A stretch of 64,000 nt of DNA from assembly GCA_027486255.1 (NCBI GenBank), contig JAIXPL010000031.1:1-64000 (forward strand). The letters run 5' to 3'. This stretch comes from Comamonadaceae bacterium (GTDB lineage Bacteria > Pseudomonadota > Gammaproteobacteria > Burkholderiales > Burkholderiaceae_C). The notes below the pieces were generated by a model. That model was not told the DNA's origin. It worked only from the letters and a program-made list of their open reading frames with translations, and searched no databases. Numbering within the stretch: the stretch's first letter is position 1; every line of letters begins with the position of its first letter. The position numbers and the translations under genes were made by a program. Shown piece after piece: positions 33,755 through 44,258 of the stretch.

Positions 33755-34729
33755 ATGACCCGACGCCCCTTCCTGCGAAGCGCCCTGCTGGCCGCCGCCA
33801 CGGCCGCCTGCGGCACCCTGGCCCTGGCCCAGGCCTTTCCCAACAAACCCATCACCTTGATCGTGCCCAACCCGCCCGGTGGCGTGGTCGACACCTCGGC
33901 GCGTCTGTTGGCTGACCCGCTGGCCAGAATCCTCAATGCCACGGTCGTCATTGACAACCGCGCCGGCGGCAGTGGCAACGTGGCCTACGGTCATGTGGCG
34001 CGCTCACCCGCTGACGGCTATACCCTGCTGACCTCTTACTCCGCGTACCACGTGGGTAATCCCTCCCTGTCGCCCAGGCTGCCCTGGAGCCAGAAGGAGC
34101 TCGCACCCGTGGCCCTGATCACCGCGGCGACCAATGTGATTGCCGCGCATCCTTCGGTGCCAGCCAACACGCTGGCTGAATTCATCGATTATGTGAAGAA
34201 GAACCCCGGCCGCTTGAGCTATGCTTCGCAAGGTAATGGATCGCTCTCGCACATCGGCACCGAGATGTTCAAAAGCCAGACCGGCACCAGCATGGTCCAC
34301 ATTCCTTATCGTGGCTCGGGCCCGGCCATTCAAGACGTGCTCAGCGGCCAGGTGCAGGTGTTCATGACCACGCCGCCGTCTGTGATGCAGCACGTGCTCA
34401 GTGGCAAGCTCAAGGCCTTTGCCGTCACGGGAAAAACCCGCCATCCGGGCCTGCCCAACGTACCCACCACCACCGAGGCCGGCCTCAAGGGCTTTGAGTT
34501 GGAAGCCTGGGTGGGCATCTTCGCGCCGGCGGGCACGCCTGCTGACGTGATCACCAAACTGACTGCCAGCATCAAGCAGTCCCTCGAGCAACCAGACACC
34601 AAGACCCGTGCGGCGACCGCCGGCGTCGAACTGCGCTATCTGCCACCGGAGGCCCTGGACGCCCTGGTCAAGCGCGAGACCGAGTATTGGGCCAAGACGA
34701 TCAAGGCGGCCGGCATCACTGCCGACTAA
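33755..34729 (+). CDS. Bug/TctC-type periplasmic binding protein
   Basis: 324 residues with an export signal beginning MTRRPFLRSALLAAATAACG and ending near ALAQA. The mature part begins FPNKPITLIVPNPPGGVVDT, the Bug family start, then DNRAGGSGNVAYGHVARSPA and MVHIPYRGSGPAIQDVLSGQ. Bug proteins bind carboxylates or aromatic acids for tripartite tricarboxylate transport or for sensing. No TctA/TctB membrane genes are nearby, so it is an orphan, as is common in Burkholderiales. It likely binds the substrate of this cluster. Confidence 0.93.
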   Translation: MTRRPFLRSALLAAATAACGTLALAQAFPNKPITLIVPNPPGGVVDTSARLLADPLARILNATVVIDNRAGGSGNVAYGHVARSPADGYTLLTSYSAYHVGNPSLSPRLPWSQKELAPVALITAATNVIAAHPSVPANTLAEFIDYVKKNPGRLSYASQGNGSLSHIGTEMFKSQTGTSMVHIPYRGSGPAIQDVLSGQVQVFMTTPPSVMQHVLSGKLKAFAVTGKTRHPGLPNVPTTTEAGLKGFELEAWVGIFAPAGTPADVITKLTASIKQSLEQPDTKTRAATAGVELRYLPPEALDALVKRETEYWAKTIKAAGITAD

Positions 34730-34780
34730 ACTGAATCGTCCGCACCTTACAACCACCCAGCACCCATAAGGAGACAAGAC

Positions 34781-35242
34781 ATGCCGAAGTACACCCTGAA
34801 TGTCAACGGAAAGCGGCGCAGCGTCGACGCCGATGCCGACACGCCGCTGCTGTATGTGCTGCGCGACAACCTGGAGCTCAATGGCCCCAAGTTTGGTTGC
34901 GGCATGGGCCAGTGCGGTGCCTGCACCGTCCATGTGAACGGTGAGGCCACGCGCTCATGCCTGCTGCCCGTGAGCAGCCTGGCTGGCAAGAGCGTCACCA
35001 CGCTCGAGGGCCTGGGCAGCTCCACGATACCGAGCAAGTTGCAGCAGGCCTTCATCGACGAACAGGCTGTGCAGTGCGGCTACTGCTGCAGCGGCATGAT
35101 CATGACCTCGGCAGCGCTGCTCAAGAAGAACCCCAAGCCCAGCGAGGCGCAGATCAAGGAAGCTCTGGCTGGCAACCTGTGCCGCTGCGGTACCCATCAA
35201 CGCATCTGTAACGCCGTCAAGCGTGCAGCGACCACCATCTGA
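34781..35242 (+). CDS. Molybdenum hydroxylase 2Fe-2S subunit (IorA-like), copy 2
   Basis: 153 residues, preceded by AAGGAG. The first cluster is bound by [20 protein letters not shown] and the following RSC. The second is bound by CGYCCSGMIMTS (with one extra Cys) and NLCRCGTHQ. The overall layout equals the copy at 25312-25770, with about half of residues shared by eye. It is followed by its large subunit after 13 bases and preceded by the Bug gene, so it belongs to the catabolic series started by the LysR gene. Confidence 0.92.
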   Translation: MPKYTLNVNGKRRSVDADADTPLLYVLRDNLELNGPKFGCGMGQCGACTVHVNGEATRSCLLPVSSLAGKSVTTLEGLGSSTIPSKLQQAFIDEQAVQCGYCCSGMIMTSAALLKKNPKPSEAQIKEALAGNLCRCGTHQRICNAVKRAATTI

Positions 35243-35255
35243 AGGGAATAACATC

Positions 35256-37502
35256 ATGAATGCTCCCGACAACTTTCTCTCCCGCCGCAAGCTCCTCCAA
35301 GCCGGCGCCGCTGCCCTGGTGGTCGGTTTCAGTGCCGATGCCACCCTGGCCAAGACCGCTGCGCCCCTCTTGTCCCCCGCCAAGTCGGTGGCCAAGGACG
35401 TGGTCGATTCCTTCTTGGTCATGCACGCCGACGGCAAAGTCACGGTTTACGTGGGCAAGGTCGACCTGGGCACCGGCACCAAGACCGCACTGGCTCAAAT
35501 TGCCGCCGAAGAACTCGATGTGCCCTTCAACTCCATCACCATGGTGATGGGCGACACCGCCACCACCCCTGACCAGTGGCTCACGGGCGCCAACATCACC
35601 ATCGCCCAGGGCGGCGGCGAGTTGCGCCGCGCTTGCGCCACGGCGCGCGCTGCGTTGGTGGCACGTGCCGCTCAGCGACTGGGCGTGCCGGCGGCCGATC
35701 TGGCGGTCTCCGGCGGCGTGGTGCGCGTCAAGGCAGACCCCAGCAAATCGGTCTCGTACAGCCAGCTGATGCAAGGCGGCGCCTTCGACCTGAAGGTCGA
35801 TCCCAAGGCGGCGCTCAAGCCCGCTGCCGAATACAAAGTGGTGGGCACCTCGGTGCCCCGCGTGGACATCCCTGAAAAAGTCTCGGGTGAATTCATCTAC
35901 GCGCATGATTTCCGCATGCCCGGCATGTTGCATGCCCGGGTGGTGCGGTCTGATGACCTGGGCGCCACCATCGTCTCGGTGGACGACAGCGCGGCCCGCA
36001 AGGTCAGCGGCTTTGTGCGCACCGTGCGCAAGGACAACTTCCTGGCGGTGGTCTCGCGCACCGAGTGGGGTGCAGTCAAGGCTGCGCGCGCGCTCAAGGT
36101 GCAATGGTCCAAAGGTACGGGCCTGCCTGACCAAGCCAGCGTGTTCGACTACTGGCGCAAGCAGCCGATTGCCAAGGAAGAGTCCACCCAAAAGGTGGGC
36201 GACGCGCCGGCCGCCATCGCCGCAGCGCCGCGCAAGATCAAGGCCAGCTACGAGTTCGCCGTGCAAACGCACGCGTCGCTCGGCCCCTCCTGCTCGGTGG
36301 CCGACTACCAGGGCGGCAAGCTCGTGGTGTGGTCAGCCTCGCAGGCCACCCACTCCATGCAGACCGAGCTGGCGGGCGTGACGGGTGTGAAAGCCGAGGA
36401 CATTCGCGTGGTCTACCTCGACGGCTCCGGTTGCTACGGCCGCAACGGCCACGAAGACGCCTCGGCCGACGCCGCGCTCATCTCGGTGATGATCGGCAAG
36501 CCCGTGCGCGTGCAGTGGATGCGCGCTGACGAAACCGCCCGTGCGCCCAAGAGCCCACCGCGCGCCATCGACATGGAAGCCGGTTTCGACGCCAACGGCA
36601 AGTTGGTGGCCTGGTCGGCTGACTTCCACATTGCGCTGAACCACATCGCGGCCTTCAAGCCGCTGGACTTCCCGCTGCTGGCGGCCACCGACATCGGTCA
36701 GCCCAAGCCCGGCAACTGGGTGGGCTTTTTGTTCCAGAACTCGGCAGCGCCCTACCAGCTGCCGAACATCCGGGTCAACACCCGCCACGTGGCACAGGCC
36801 TTCTTCCGCTCGGCCCACCTGCGCAGCCCTGGTCGTATCGAGAACAGCTTTGCCAACGAGTCCTTCATGGACGAACTGGCCGCTGAAGCCAAGGTCGATC
36901 CGGCCGAGTTCCGCCTGCAGCACATGAGCGACCCGCGCGCCGTGGCGGTGATGCGCGGCGCCATGAAGCTGGCCAACTGGCAAAGCCGCGCCGGGCTCAG
37001 CCCCGACGCCGGCAAAGGCACCGTCAGCAAGGGCCGGGGCATCTCCTACGTCCGCTACAACAACGCCACCACTTATGTGGCGGCGATTGCAGAGGTGGAA
37101 GTCAATCGCCAAACCGGCAAGGTGCTGGTCACCCGCGTGTGCGTGAGCCATGACTGCGGGCAGATCGTCAACCCGGACGGCCTGGCCAACCAGATCGAAG
37201 GCGGTGTCATCCAGACCGTCAGCCGCACGCTGATGGAAGAGGTGAACTGGGACCGCAACAAGGTCACGAGTGTGGACTGGGTCAGCTACCCGATCCTGCG
37301 CTTCCCGGACGCACCGAAAGTGGAGGTGGACATGATCAACCGTCCCGGTGAAGTGGCCTGGGGTGCGGGTGAACCCACACCCACGGCCATTCCGGCGGCG
37401 ATTGCCAACGCCATCTATGACGCCACCGGGGCGCGTCTGCGCAGCATCCCGATCACCCCTGAAAAGGTGAAGGCGGCCATCGCCACCGTGCGCACGGCCT
37501 GA
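35256..37502 (+). CDS. Molybdenum hydroxylase large subunit (IorB-like), copy 2
   Basis: 748 residues from ATG 35256, with AAGGGA upstream. A twin-arginine-type N-terminus (LSRRKLLQAGAAAL, R10-R11) suggests periplasmic export. Molybdopterin segments include GKVDLGTGTKTALAQIAAEE, GSGCYGRNGHEDASADAALI and QAFFRSAHLRSPGRIENSFA. The catalytic glutamate is E706 in VAWGAGEPTPTAIP. No FAD subunit is present, so electrons probably go to a cytochrome. It hydroxylates an unknown heterocycle or aldehyde; it is the last gene of the same-strand series. Confidence 0.92.
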   Translation: MNAPDNFLSRRKLLQAGAAALVVGFSADATLAKTAAPLLSPAKSVAKDVVDSFLVMHADGKVTVYVGKVDLGTGTKTALAQIAAEELDVPFNSITMVMGDTATTPDQWLTGANITIAQGGGELRRACATARAALVARAAQRLGVPAADLAVSGGVVRVKADPSKSVSYSQLMQGGAFDLKVDPKAALKPAAEYKVVGTSVPRVDIPEKVSGEFIYAHDFRMPGMLHARVVRSDDLGATIVSVDDSAARKVSGFVRTVRKDNFLAVVSRTEWGAVKAARALKVQWSKGTGLPDQASVFDYWRKQPIAKEESTQKVGDAPAAIAAAPRKIKASYEFAVQTHASLGPSCSVADYQGGKLVVWSASQATHSMQTELAGVTGVKAEDIRVVYLDGSGCYGRNGHEDASADAALISVMIGKPVRVQWMRADETARAPKSPPRAIDMEAGFDANGKLVAWSADFHIALNHIAAFKPLDFPLLAATDIGQPKPGNWVGFLFQNSAAPYQLPNIRVNTRHVAQAFFRSAHLRSPGRIENSFANESFMDELAAEAKVDPAEFRLQHMSDPRAVAVMRGAMKLANWQSRAGLSPDAGKGTVSKGRGISYVRYNNATTYVAAIAEVEVNRQTGKVLVTRVCVSHDCGQIVNPDGLANQIEGGVIQTVSRTLMEEVNWDRNKVTSVDWVSYPILRFPDAPKVEVDMINRPGEVAWGAGEPTPTAIPAAIANAIYDATGARLRSIPITPEKVKAAIATVRTA

Positions 37503-37518
37503 CAGAGGGCACGCCAAG

Positions 37519-37549
37519 CAGACGGCCGCTGCCAAGCGGTGGCCGTCTG
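37519..37549. terminator. Inverted repeat between converging genes
   Basis: CAGACGGCC and GGCCGTCTG form a perfect 9-bp stem, with an inner CCGCT/AGCGG alternative, in the gap between the converging molybdenum hydroxylase and DUF1993 genes. There is no T-run on either side, so any termination would be weak. Confidence 0.4.
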
Positions 37550-37568
37550 GCCCTCCCCGCCTACAGGC

Positions 37569-38084
37569 TCAGGCTGAGGCGCCGGTGAGAAAGTCGCCCT
37601 TGCCGATCACCACGCCGTTGTGGCGCAGGATGGCGTAGGCCGTCGTGATGTGGAAGTACATATTGGGCAGCGCCCACTGCGTCAGATAGGCCTCGCCCGC
37701 CATGGTGCGCGAGCCGGTCTTGCCCACGGGGAAGGTGACTTCCTTGGCTTCCTGGCCGTCGATGGCCGAGGCCGGCACGGTCTTGAGCCAGGCCAAGGTG
37801 TTGTCGATGCGCGCCACCAGCTCGGCCAGTGTGCTTTCCGTGTTCTCGTACTTGGGCGCGTCCAGCCCGCCGATGCGCCCAGCCCACAGCTTGGCTGCGT
37901 CGCAGGCAATGCAGATCTGCGTTTTGAAGGGCAGCATGTCCGGCGCCAGGCGGTACTGCACCAGGGCCTGCTCGTCATAGCCACGCGCGGCCACGTCGGC
38001 CTGAGCTTTGGTGAGGATGTGGCGCAGGTTGCCCAGGAAATGGGTGAAGACGGGGACGGATGCGGAGTGCAGGGTGATGGACAT
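37569..38084 (-). CDS. DUF1993 family protein
   Basis: 171 residues. MSITLHSASVPVFTHFLGNL, DMLPFKTQICIACDAAKLWA and LPNMYFHITTAYAILRHNGV are typical of DUF1993, a helical DinB-like fold that sometimes binds metal by histidines. Function is unknown. It starts 14 bases after the gatB stop on the same strand, so it is probably the last gene of the gatCAB transcript. Confidence 0.87.
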   Translation of the reverse strand: MSITLHSASVPVFTHFLGNLRHILTKAQADVAARGYDEQALVQYRLAPDMLPFKTQICIACDAAKLWAGRIGGLDAPKYENTESTLAELVARIDNTLAWLKTVPASAIDGQEAKEVTFPVGKTGSRTMAGEAYLTQWALPNMYFHITTAYAILRHNGVVIGKGDFLTGASA

Positions 38085-38098
38085 GGGGTCTCCTGGGG

Positions 38099-39577
38099 TT
38101 AACTGAGTTTTTTCTTCAGCAGCTCATTGACCTGCTGCGGGTTGGCCTTGCCCTTGCTGGCCTTCATGATGGGGCCGACCAGGCCATTAAGCGCCTTGGC
38201 GTTACCAGCCTTGTATTCCTCAACGTTCTTGGGGTTTGCGGCCAGCACCTCGTCGACAATTTTTTCGAGCTCGCCGGAGTCGTTCATCTGCTTGAGGCCT
38301 TTGGCCTCGATGAGGGCATCGACACGCGCCGGGTCAGCGGCGCCCTCTGCGTCTGCGCCTTCGGTCCACAGCGAGTCCAGCACCTGCTTGGCCGCTGCGT
38401 TGCTGATGGTGCCGTCGCTGATGCGCGCAATCAGCTGGCCGAGCTTGGCGGCGCTCGCGGGCACGGCCTCGAAGCTGCCTTCGCTGGCGTTCAGGCGCCG
38501 CGAGACCTCGCCCATCACCCAGTTGGCCGCCAGCTTGGCTTGGCCGCAGGCCTGGGCCGTGGCCTCGAAGTAGGCTGACATGGCCTTGCTCTGCGTGAGC
38601 TGGCTGGCGTCGTATTCCGGCAGGCCGTAGTCGCGCACGAAGCGCTCGGCCATCACGCGTGGCAGTTCGGGCATGGCCGCTTGTACGCGCGCCACCCAAT
38701 CGCGCTCAATCACCAAGGCTGGCAGGTCGGGGTCGGGGAAGTAGCGGTAGTCGGCCGAGTCTTCCTTGGTGCGCATGGCGCGGGTCTCGCCCGTGTCGGG
38801 GTTGAACAGCACCGTGGCCTGCTGGATGGGCAGGCCGTCTTCAATTTGCTCGATCTGCCAGCGCACTTCAAAGTCGATGGCCTGCTGCATGAACTTGAAG
38901 CTGTTGAGGTTTTTGATCTCGCGGCGCGTACCCAGCGGGCCGCCCGGTTTGCGCACCGACACGTTGGCGTCGCAGCGGAAGCTGCCTTCTTGCATGTTGC
39001 CGTCGCAGATACCGATCCAGGTGACGATCTTGTGCAGCTCGCGGGCATAGGCCACGGCCTCGGCGCTGGAGCGCATGTCAGGCTCGGTGACGATCTCCAG
39101 CAGGGGGGTGCCTGCGCGGTTGAGGTCGATGCCTGATTGGCCAATGAAGTCTTCATGCAGCGACTTGCCGGCGTCTTCTTCCAGGTGGGCGCGCACCAGG
39201 CGCACCGATTTTTTCTCGTCGCCCATGAAGAACTCGACCACGCCGCCCTGCACCACAGGGATTTCGAACTGGCTGATCTGGTAGCCCTTGGGCAGGTCGG
39301 GGTAGAAGTAGTTCTTGCGCGCGAACACACTGGACTCGGCCACGTGCGCGTTCACCGCCAGGCCGAACTCGATGGCGCGCTCGACGGCGGCGCGGTTCAT
39401 CACGGGCAGGGCGCCGGGCAGCGCAAAGTCCACGGCCGAGGCCTGGGTGTTGGGCTCGGCGCCGAAGGCAATAGGCGCGCGGCTGAAGATTTTCGATTGG
39501 GTGGTGAGCTGGGTGTGCGTCTCAAAGCCGATGACGACTTCATAGCCTTGCACCAGCAGCGATTTGTCTTGGGCCAT
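38099..39577 (-). CDS. gatB: Aspartyl/glutamyl-tRNA amidotransferase subunit B
   Basis: 492 residues from ATG 39577. It opens [20 protein letters not shown], with [40 protein letters not shown] and [19 protein letters not shown]. The C-terminal YqeY-like tail domain ends [20 protein letters not shown]. GatB activates the misacylated tRNA carboxyl group with ATP in the GatCAB complex. Any longer upstream frame lies inside gatA and is not the gene. It follows gatA by 20 bases. Confidence 0.97.
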   Translation of the reverse strand: MAQDKSLLVQGYEVVIGFETHTQLTTQSKIFSRAPIAFGAEPNTQASAVDFALPGALPVMNRAAVERAIEFGLAVNAHVAESSVFARKNYFYPDLPKGYQISQFEIPVVQGGVVEFFMGDEKKSVRLVRAHLEEDAGKSLHEDFIGQSGIDLNRAGTPLLEIVTEPDMRSSAEAVAYARELHKIVTWIGICDGNMQEGSFRCDANVSVRKPGGPLGTRREIKNLNSFKFMQQAIDFEVRWQIEQIEDGLPIQQATVLFNPDTGETRAMRTKEDSADYRYFPDPDLPALVIERDWVARVQAAMPELPRVMAERFVRDYGLPEYDASQLTQSKAMSAYFEATAQACGQAKLAANWVMGEVSRRLNASEGSFEAVPASAAKLGQLIARISDGTISNAAAKQVLDSLWTEGADAEGAADPARVDALIEAKGLKQMNDSGELEKIVDEVLAANPKNVEEYKAGNAKALNGLVGPIMKASKGKANPQQVNELLKKKLS

Positions 39578-39597
39578 AAGGGGTTCCGGTGCGGGTG

Positions 39598-41087
<1,490 letters not shown>

Positions 41088-41091
<4 letters not shown>

Positions 41092-41387
41092 TCGATCACC
41101 TTGGGCACGAGGAAAAGACCGCGCTCGACGGCCGGGGCACTCACCTGCGAGGCCTCTCGCTGGTTGGGCTCACTCGCCACGTCGTCCCGCAGGCGCAAAG
41201 CGACCTGCCCCGTCACGGCCGCCGGGTGGGCCAGGGGCTCAATGCCTTCGGTGTCGACGGCGGCCATCTGCTCCACCAGCCTGAAGAAGCCGTTGATCTG
41301 GTCCAGGGTGTGCTGGGTCTCCTGGGGCGCCAGTTCCAGGCGGGCCAGGTGTGCCACGCGGGCGATGTCTTGGGAGGTCAATGCCAT
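41088..41387 (-). CDS. gatC: Aspartyl/glutamyl-tRNA amidotransferase subunit C
   Basis: 99 residues from ATG 41387, with GGAG-poor upstream sequence. It contains the family start [32 protein letters not shown] and LRDDV. GatC is the small belt subunit that stabilises GatA-GatB. It is the first gene of the gatCAB unit and divergent from mreB across a 312-base gap. Confidence 0.95.
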
Positions 41388-41462
41388 GGTCAAAGCCGGT
41401 GTGATGGGGAGCAAATAAGCTTGTTTCGGTCCATTTCGATCCATTTGTGCGTTGATCCCTGA

Positions 41463-42743
<1,281 letters not shown>

Positions 42744-42788
42744 GCTGCTTTGTCGCCGCGACCGGCGGCGCAGGGCCTTGTCTGATCC

Positions 42789-43733
42789 ATGCCTCTTGGA
42801 ACGCTCGACCGGTCACCCCCGCCTTTCTTCAAGCAAGGGCCGTCGGCGCTGTCCAAGCTGCTGTTCTTCAGTGCCTTTGCACTGTTCCTGATGATGGCCG
42901 ATGCCCGCTTTGGCATCACCCAGCCCCTGCGTTCTGCCGTCGTCACACTTCTGCATCCCTTCCAGTGGCTGGCCCTGCAACCGGTGCGCGGCAGCCAGGC
43001 GGTGGGCCAGTATTTCGCCAGCCTCGGCCAGGCCCAGTCCGAGGCCGAAACCTCCCGCCGTGAGCTGGCCCGCCAGCTCTTGCGCGGCGGCCAGGTCGAG
43101 CAGCTGGACATCGAGAACCAGCGTCTGCGTCAGCTGCTCGAGCTGCGCGGGCGGCTGGGCACACCGGCCACTGCCGCCGAGGTGCTCTACGAAGCGGCCG
43201 ATGCCTACACACGCAAGGTCATCATCGACAAGGGCCAGCTCGCAGGCCTGGCCCTGGGCTCGCCCGTGATCGACGCGGCCGGCGTGCTCGGCCAGGTCAC
43301 GCGCGTGCACCCGCTGGTCAGCGAGGTCACCCTGTTGGTGGACCGCGACCTCACCATCCCCGTGTTGAACGTGCGCACCGGCCTGCGCAGCGTGGCCTAT
43401 GGCGATGCCTCCGGCGGCGGCGATGGCCTGGAGCTGCGCTTTACCGGCAGCAACGCCGACGTCCAGGAGGGCGACCTGCTCACCACCAGCGGCGTGGACG
43501 GTGTGTATCCCCCAGGCCTGCCCGTGGCCAAGGTGGTGCGCATCGAGCGCCGGGTCGAGACCGCTTTTGCCCGCATTTACTGCAAGCCCCTGGCCCTGCC
43601 CGGAGGCGCCCGCCATGTGCTGGTGCTGCAGCCGCTGAGCTCGCAGTTGCCGCCGCGCCCGCCCAAGGAAGAGGCCGCGCCCACCAAGGCGGCTCCCAAA
43701 GGCCCGCCCCGTGGCAAGGAGGCCAAGCCATGA
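42789..43733 (+). CDS. mreC: Rod shape-determining protein MreC
   Basis: 314 residues. One N-terminal membrane helix (KLLFFSAFALFLMMADARF) is followed by a coiled coil (about 75-120, SEAETSRRELARQLL). The periplasmic beta domains contain KVIIDKGQLAGLALGSPVID and LLTTSGVDGVYPPGLPVAKV. The tail is low-complexity Pro/Lys/Ala-rich. MreC scaffolds PBP2 and MreB in the elongasome. It lies 45 bases after mreB and overlaps mreD by four bases (ATGA). Confidence 0.95.
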   Translation: MPLGTLDRSPPPFFKQGPSALSKLLFFSAFALFLMMADARFGITQPLRSAVVTLLHPFQWLALQPVRGSQAVGQYFASLGQAQSEAETSRRELARQLLRGGQVEQLDIENQRLRQLLELRGRLGTPATAAEVLYEAADAYTRKVIIDKGQLAGLALGSPVIDAAGVLGQVTRVHPLVSEVTLLVDRDLTIPVLNVRTGLRSVAYGDASGGGDGLELRFTGSNADVQEGDLLTTSGVDGVYPPGLPVAKVVRIERRVETAFARIYCKPLALPGGARHVLVLQPLSSQLPPRPPKEEAAPTKAAPKGPPRGKEAKP

Positions 43734-44248
43734 TCATGCGCAGTGGGCAGCCCCTGTTGCTGCCGGCCAGCCCGGCCTTCATCTGGTTCAGCCTGTGCGC
43801 CGCCTTGCTGCTGGACATGCTGCCCCTGGGGCGGCAGCCCTGGCGCCCCGACCTGCTGGCCTTGGTGCTGGTGTTTTGGACGGTGCACCAGCCGCTGCGC
43901 ATCAGCATTGGGGCGGCGTTTGTCTTCGGGTTGCTGGTCGATGTGCACCGCGCAGGCCTGCTGGGCCAGCATGCGTTGGTCTACACGGGGCTGAGCTTTC
44001 TGGCCATCATGGTCCACCGGCGCATCCTGTGGTTCCCGGTGAGCTCGCAGGCCCTTCAGGTGCTGCCCCTGCTGATGGCCGCGCATGTGCTGGACCTGGT
44101 CATTCGCCTCATCAGCGGCGACGCCTTTCCCGGCTGGTCCTTCTGGCTGGCGCCCTTGCTGCAGGCGCTGCTGTGGCCCGTGATCACCGTGCTCTTGTTG
44201 CTGCCCCAGCACCGGGCGCATGATCCGGACGAGAACCGGCCACTCTGA
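43730..44248 (+). CDS. mreD: Rod shape-determining protein MreD
   Basis: 172 residues with five hydrophobic segments. The start MIMRSGQPLLLPASPAFIWF and the FVFGLLVDVHRAGLLGQHAL segment are typical of beta-proteobacterial MreD. It is an inner-membrane elongasome part that joins MreC and PBP2/RodA. It overlaps mreC by four bases; mrdA starts 10 bases after its stop. Confidence 0.93.
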   Translation: MIMRSGQPLLLPASPAFIWFSLCAALLLDMLPLGRQPWRPDLLALVLVFWTVHQPLRISIGAAFVFGLLVDVHRAGLLGQHALVYTGLSFLAIMVHRRILWFPVSSQALQVLPLLMAAHVLDLVIRLISGDAFPGWSFWLAPLLQALLWPVITVLLLLPQHRAHDPDENRPL

Positions 44249-44258
44249 CCCCCTGTCC

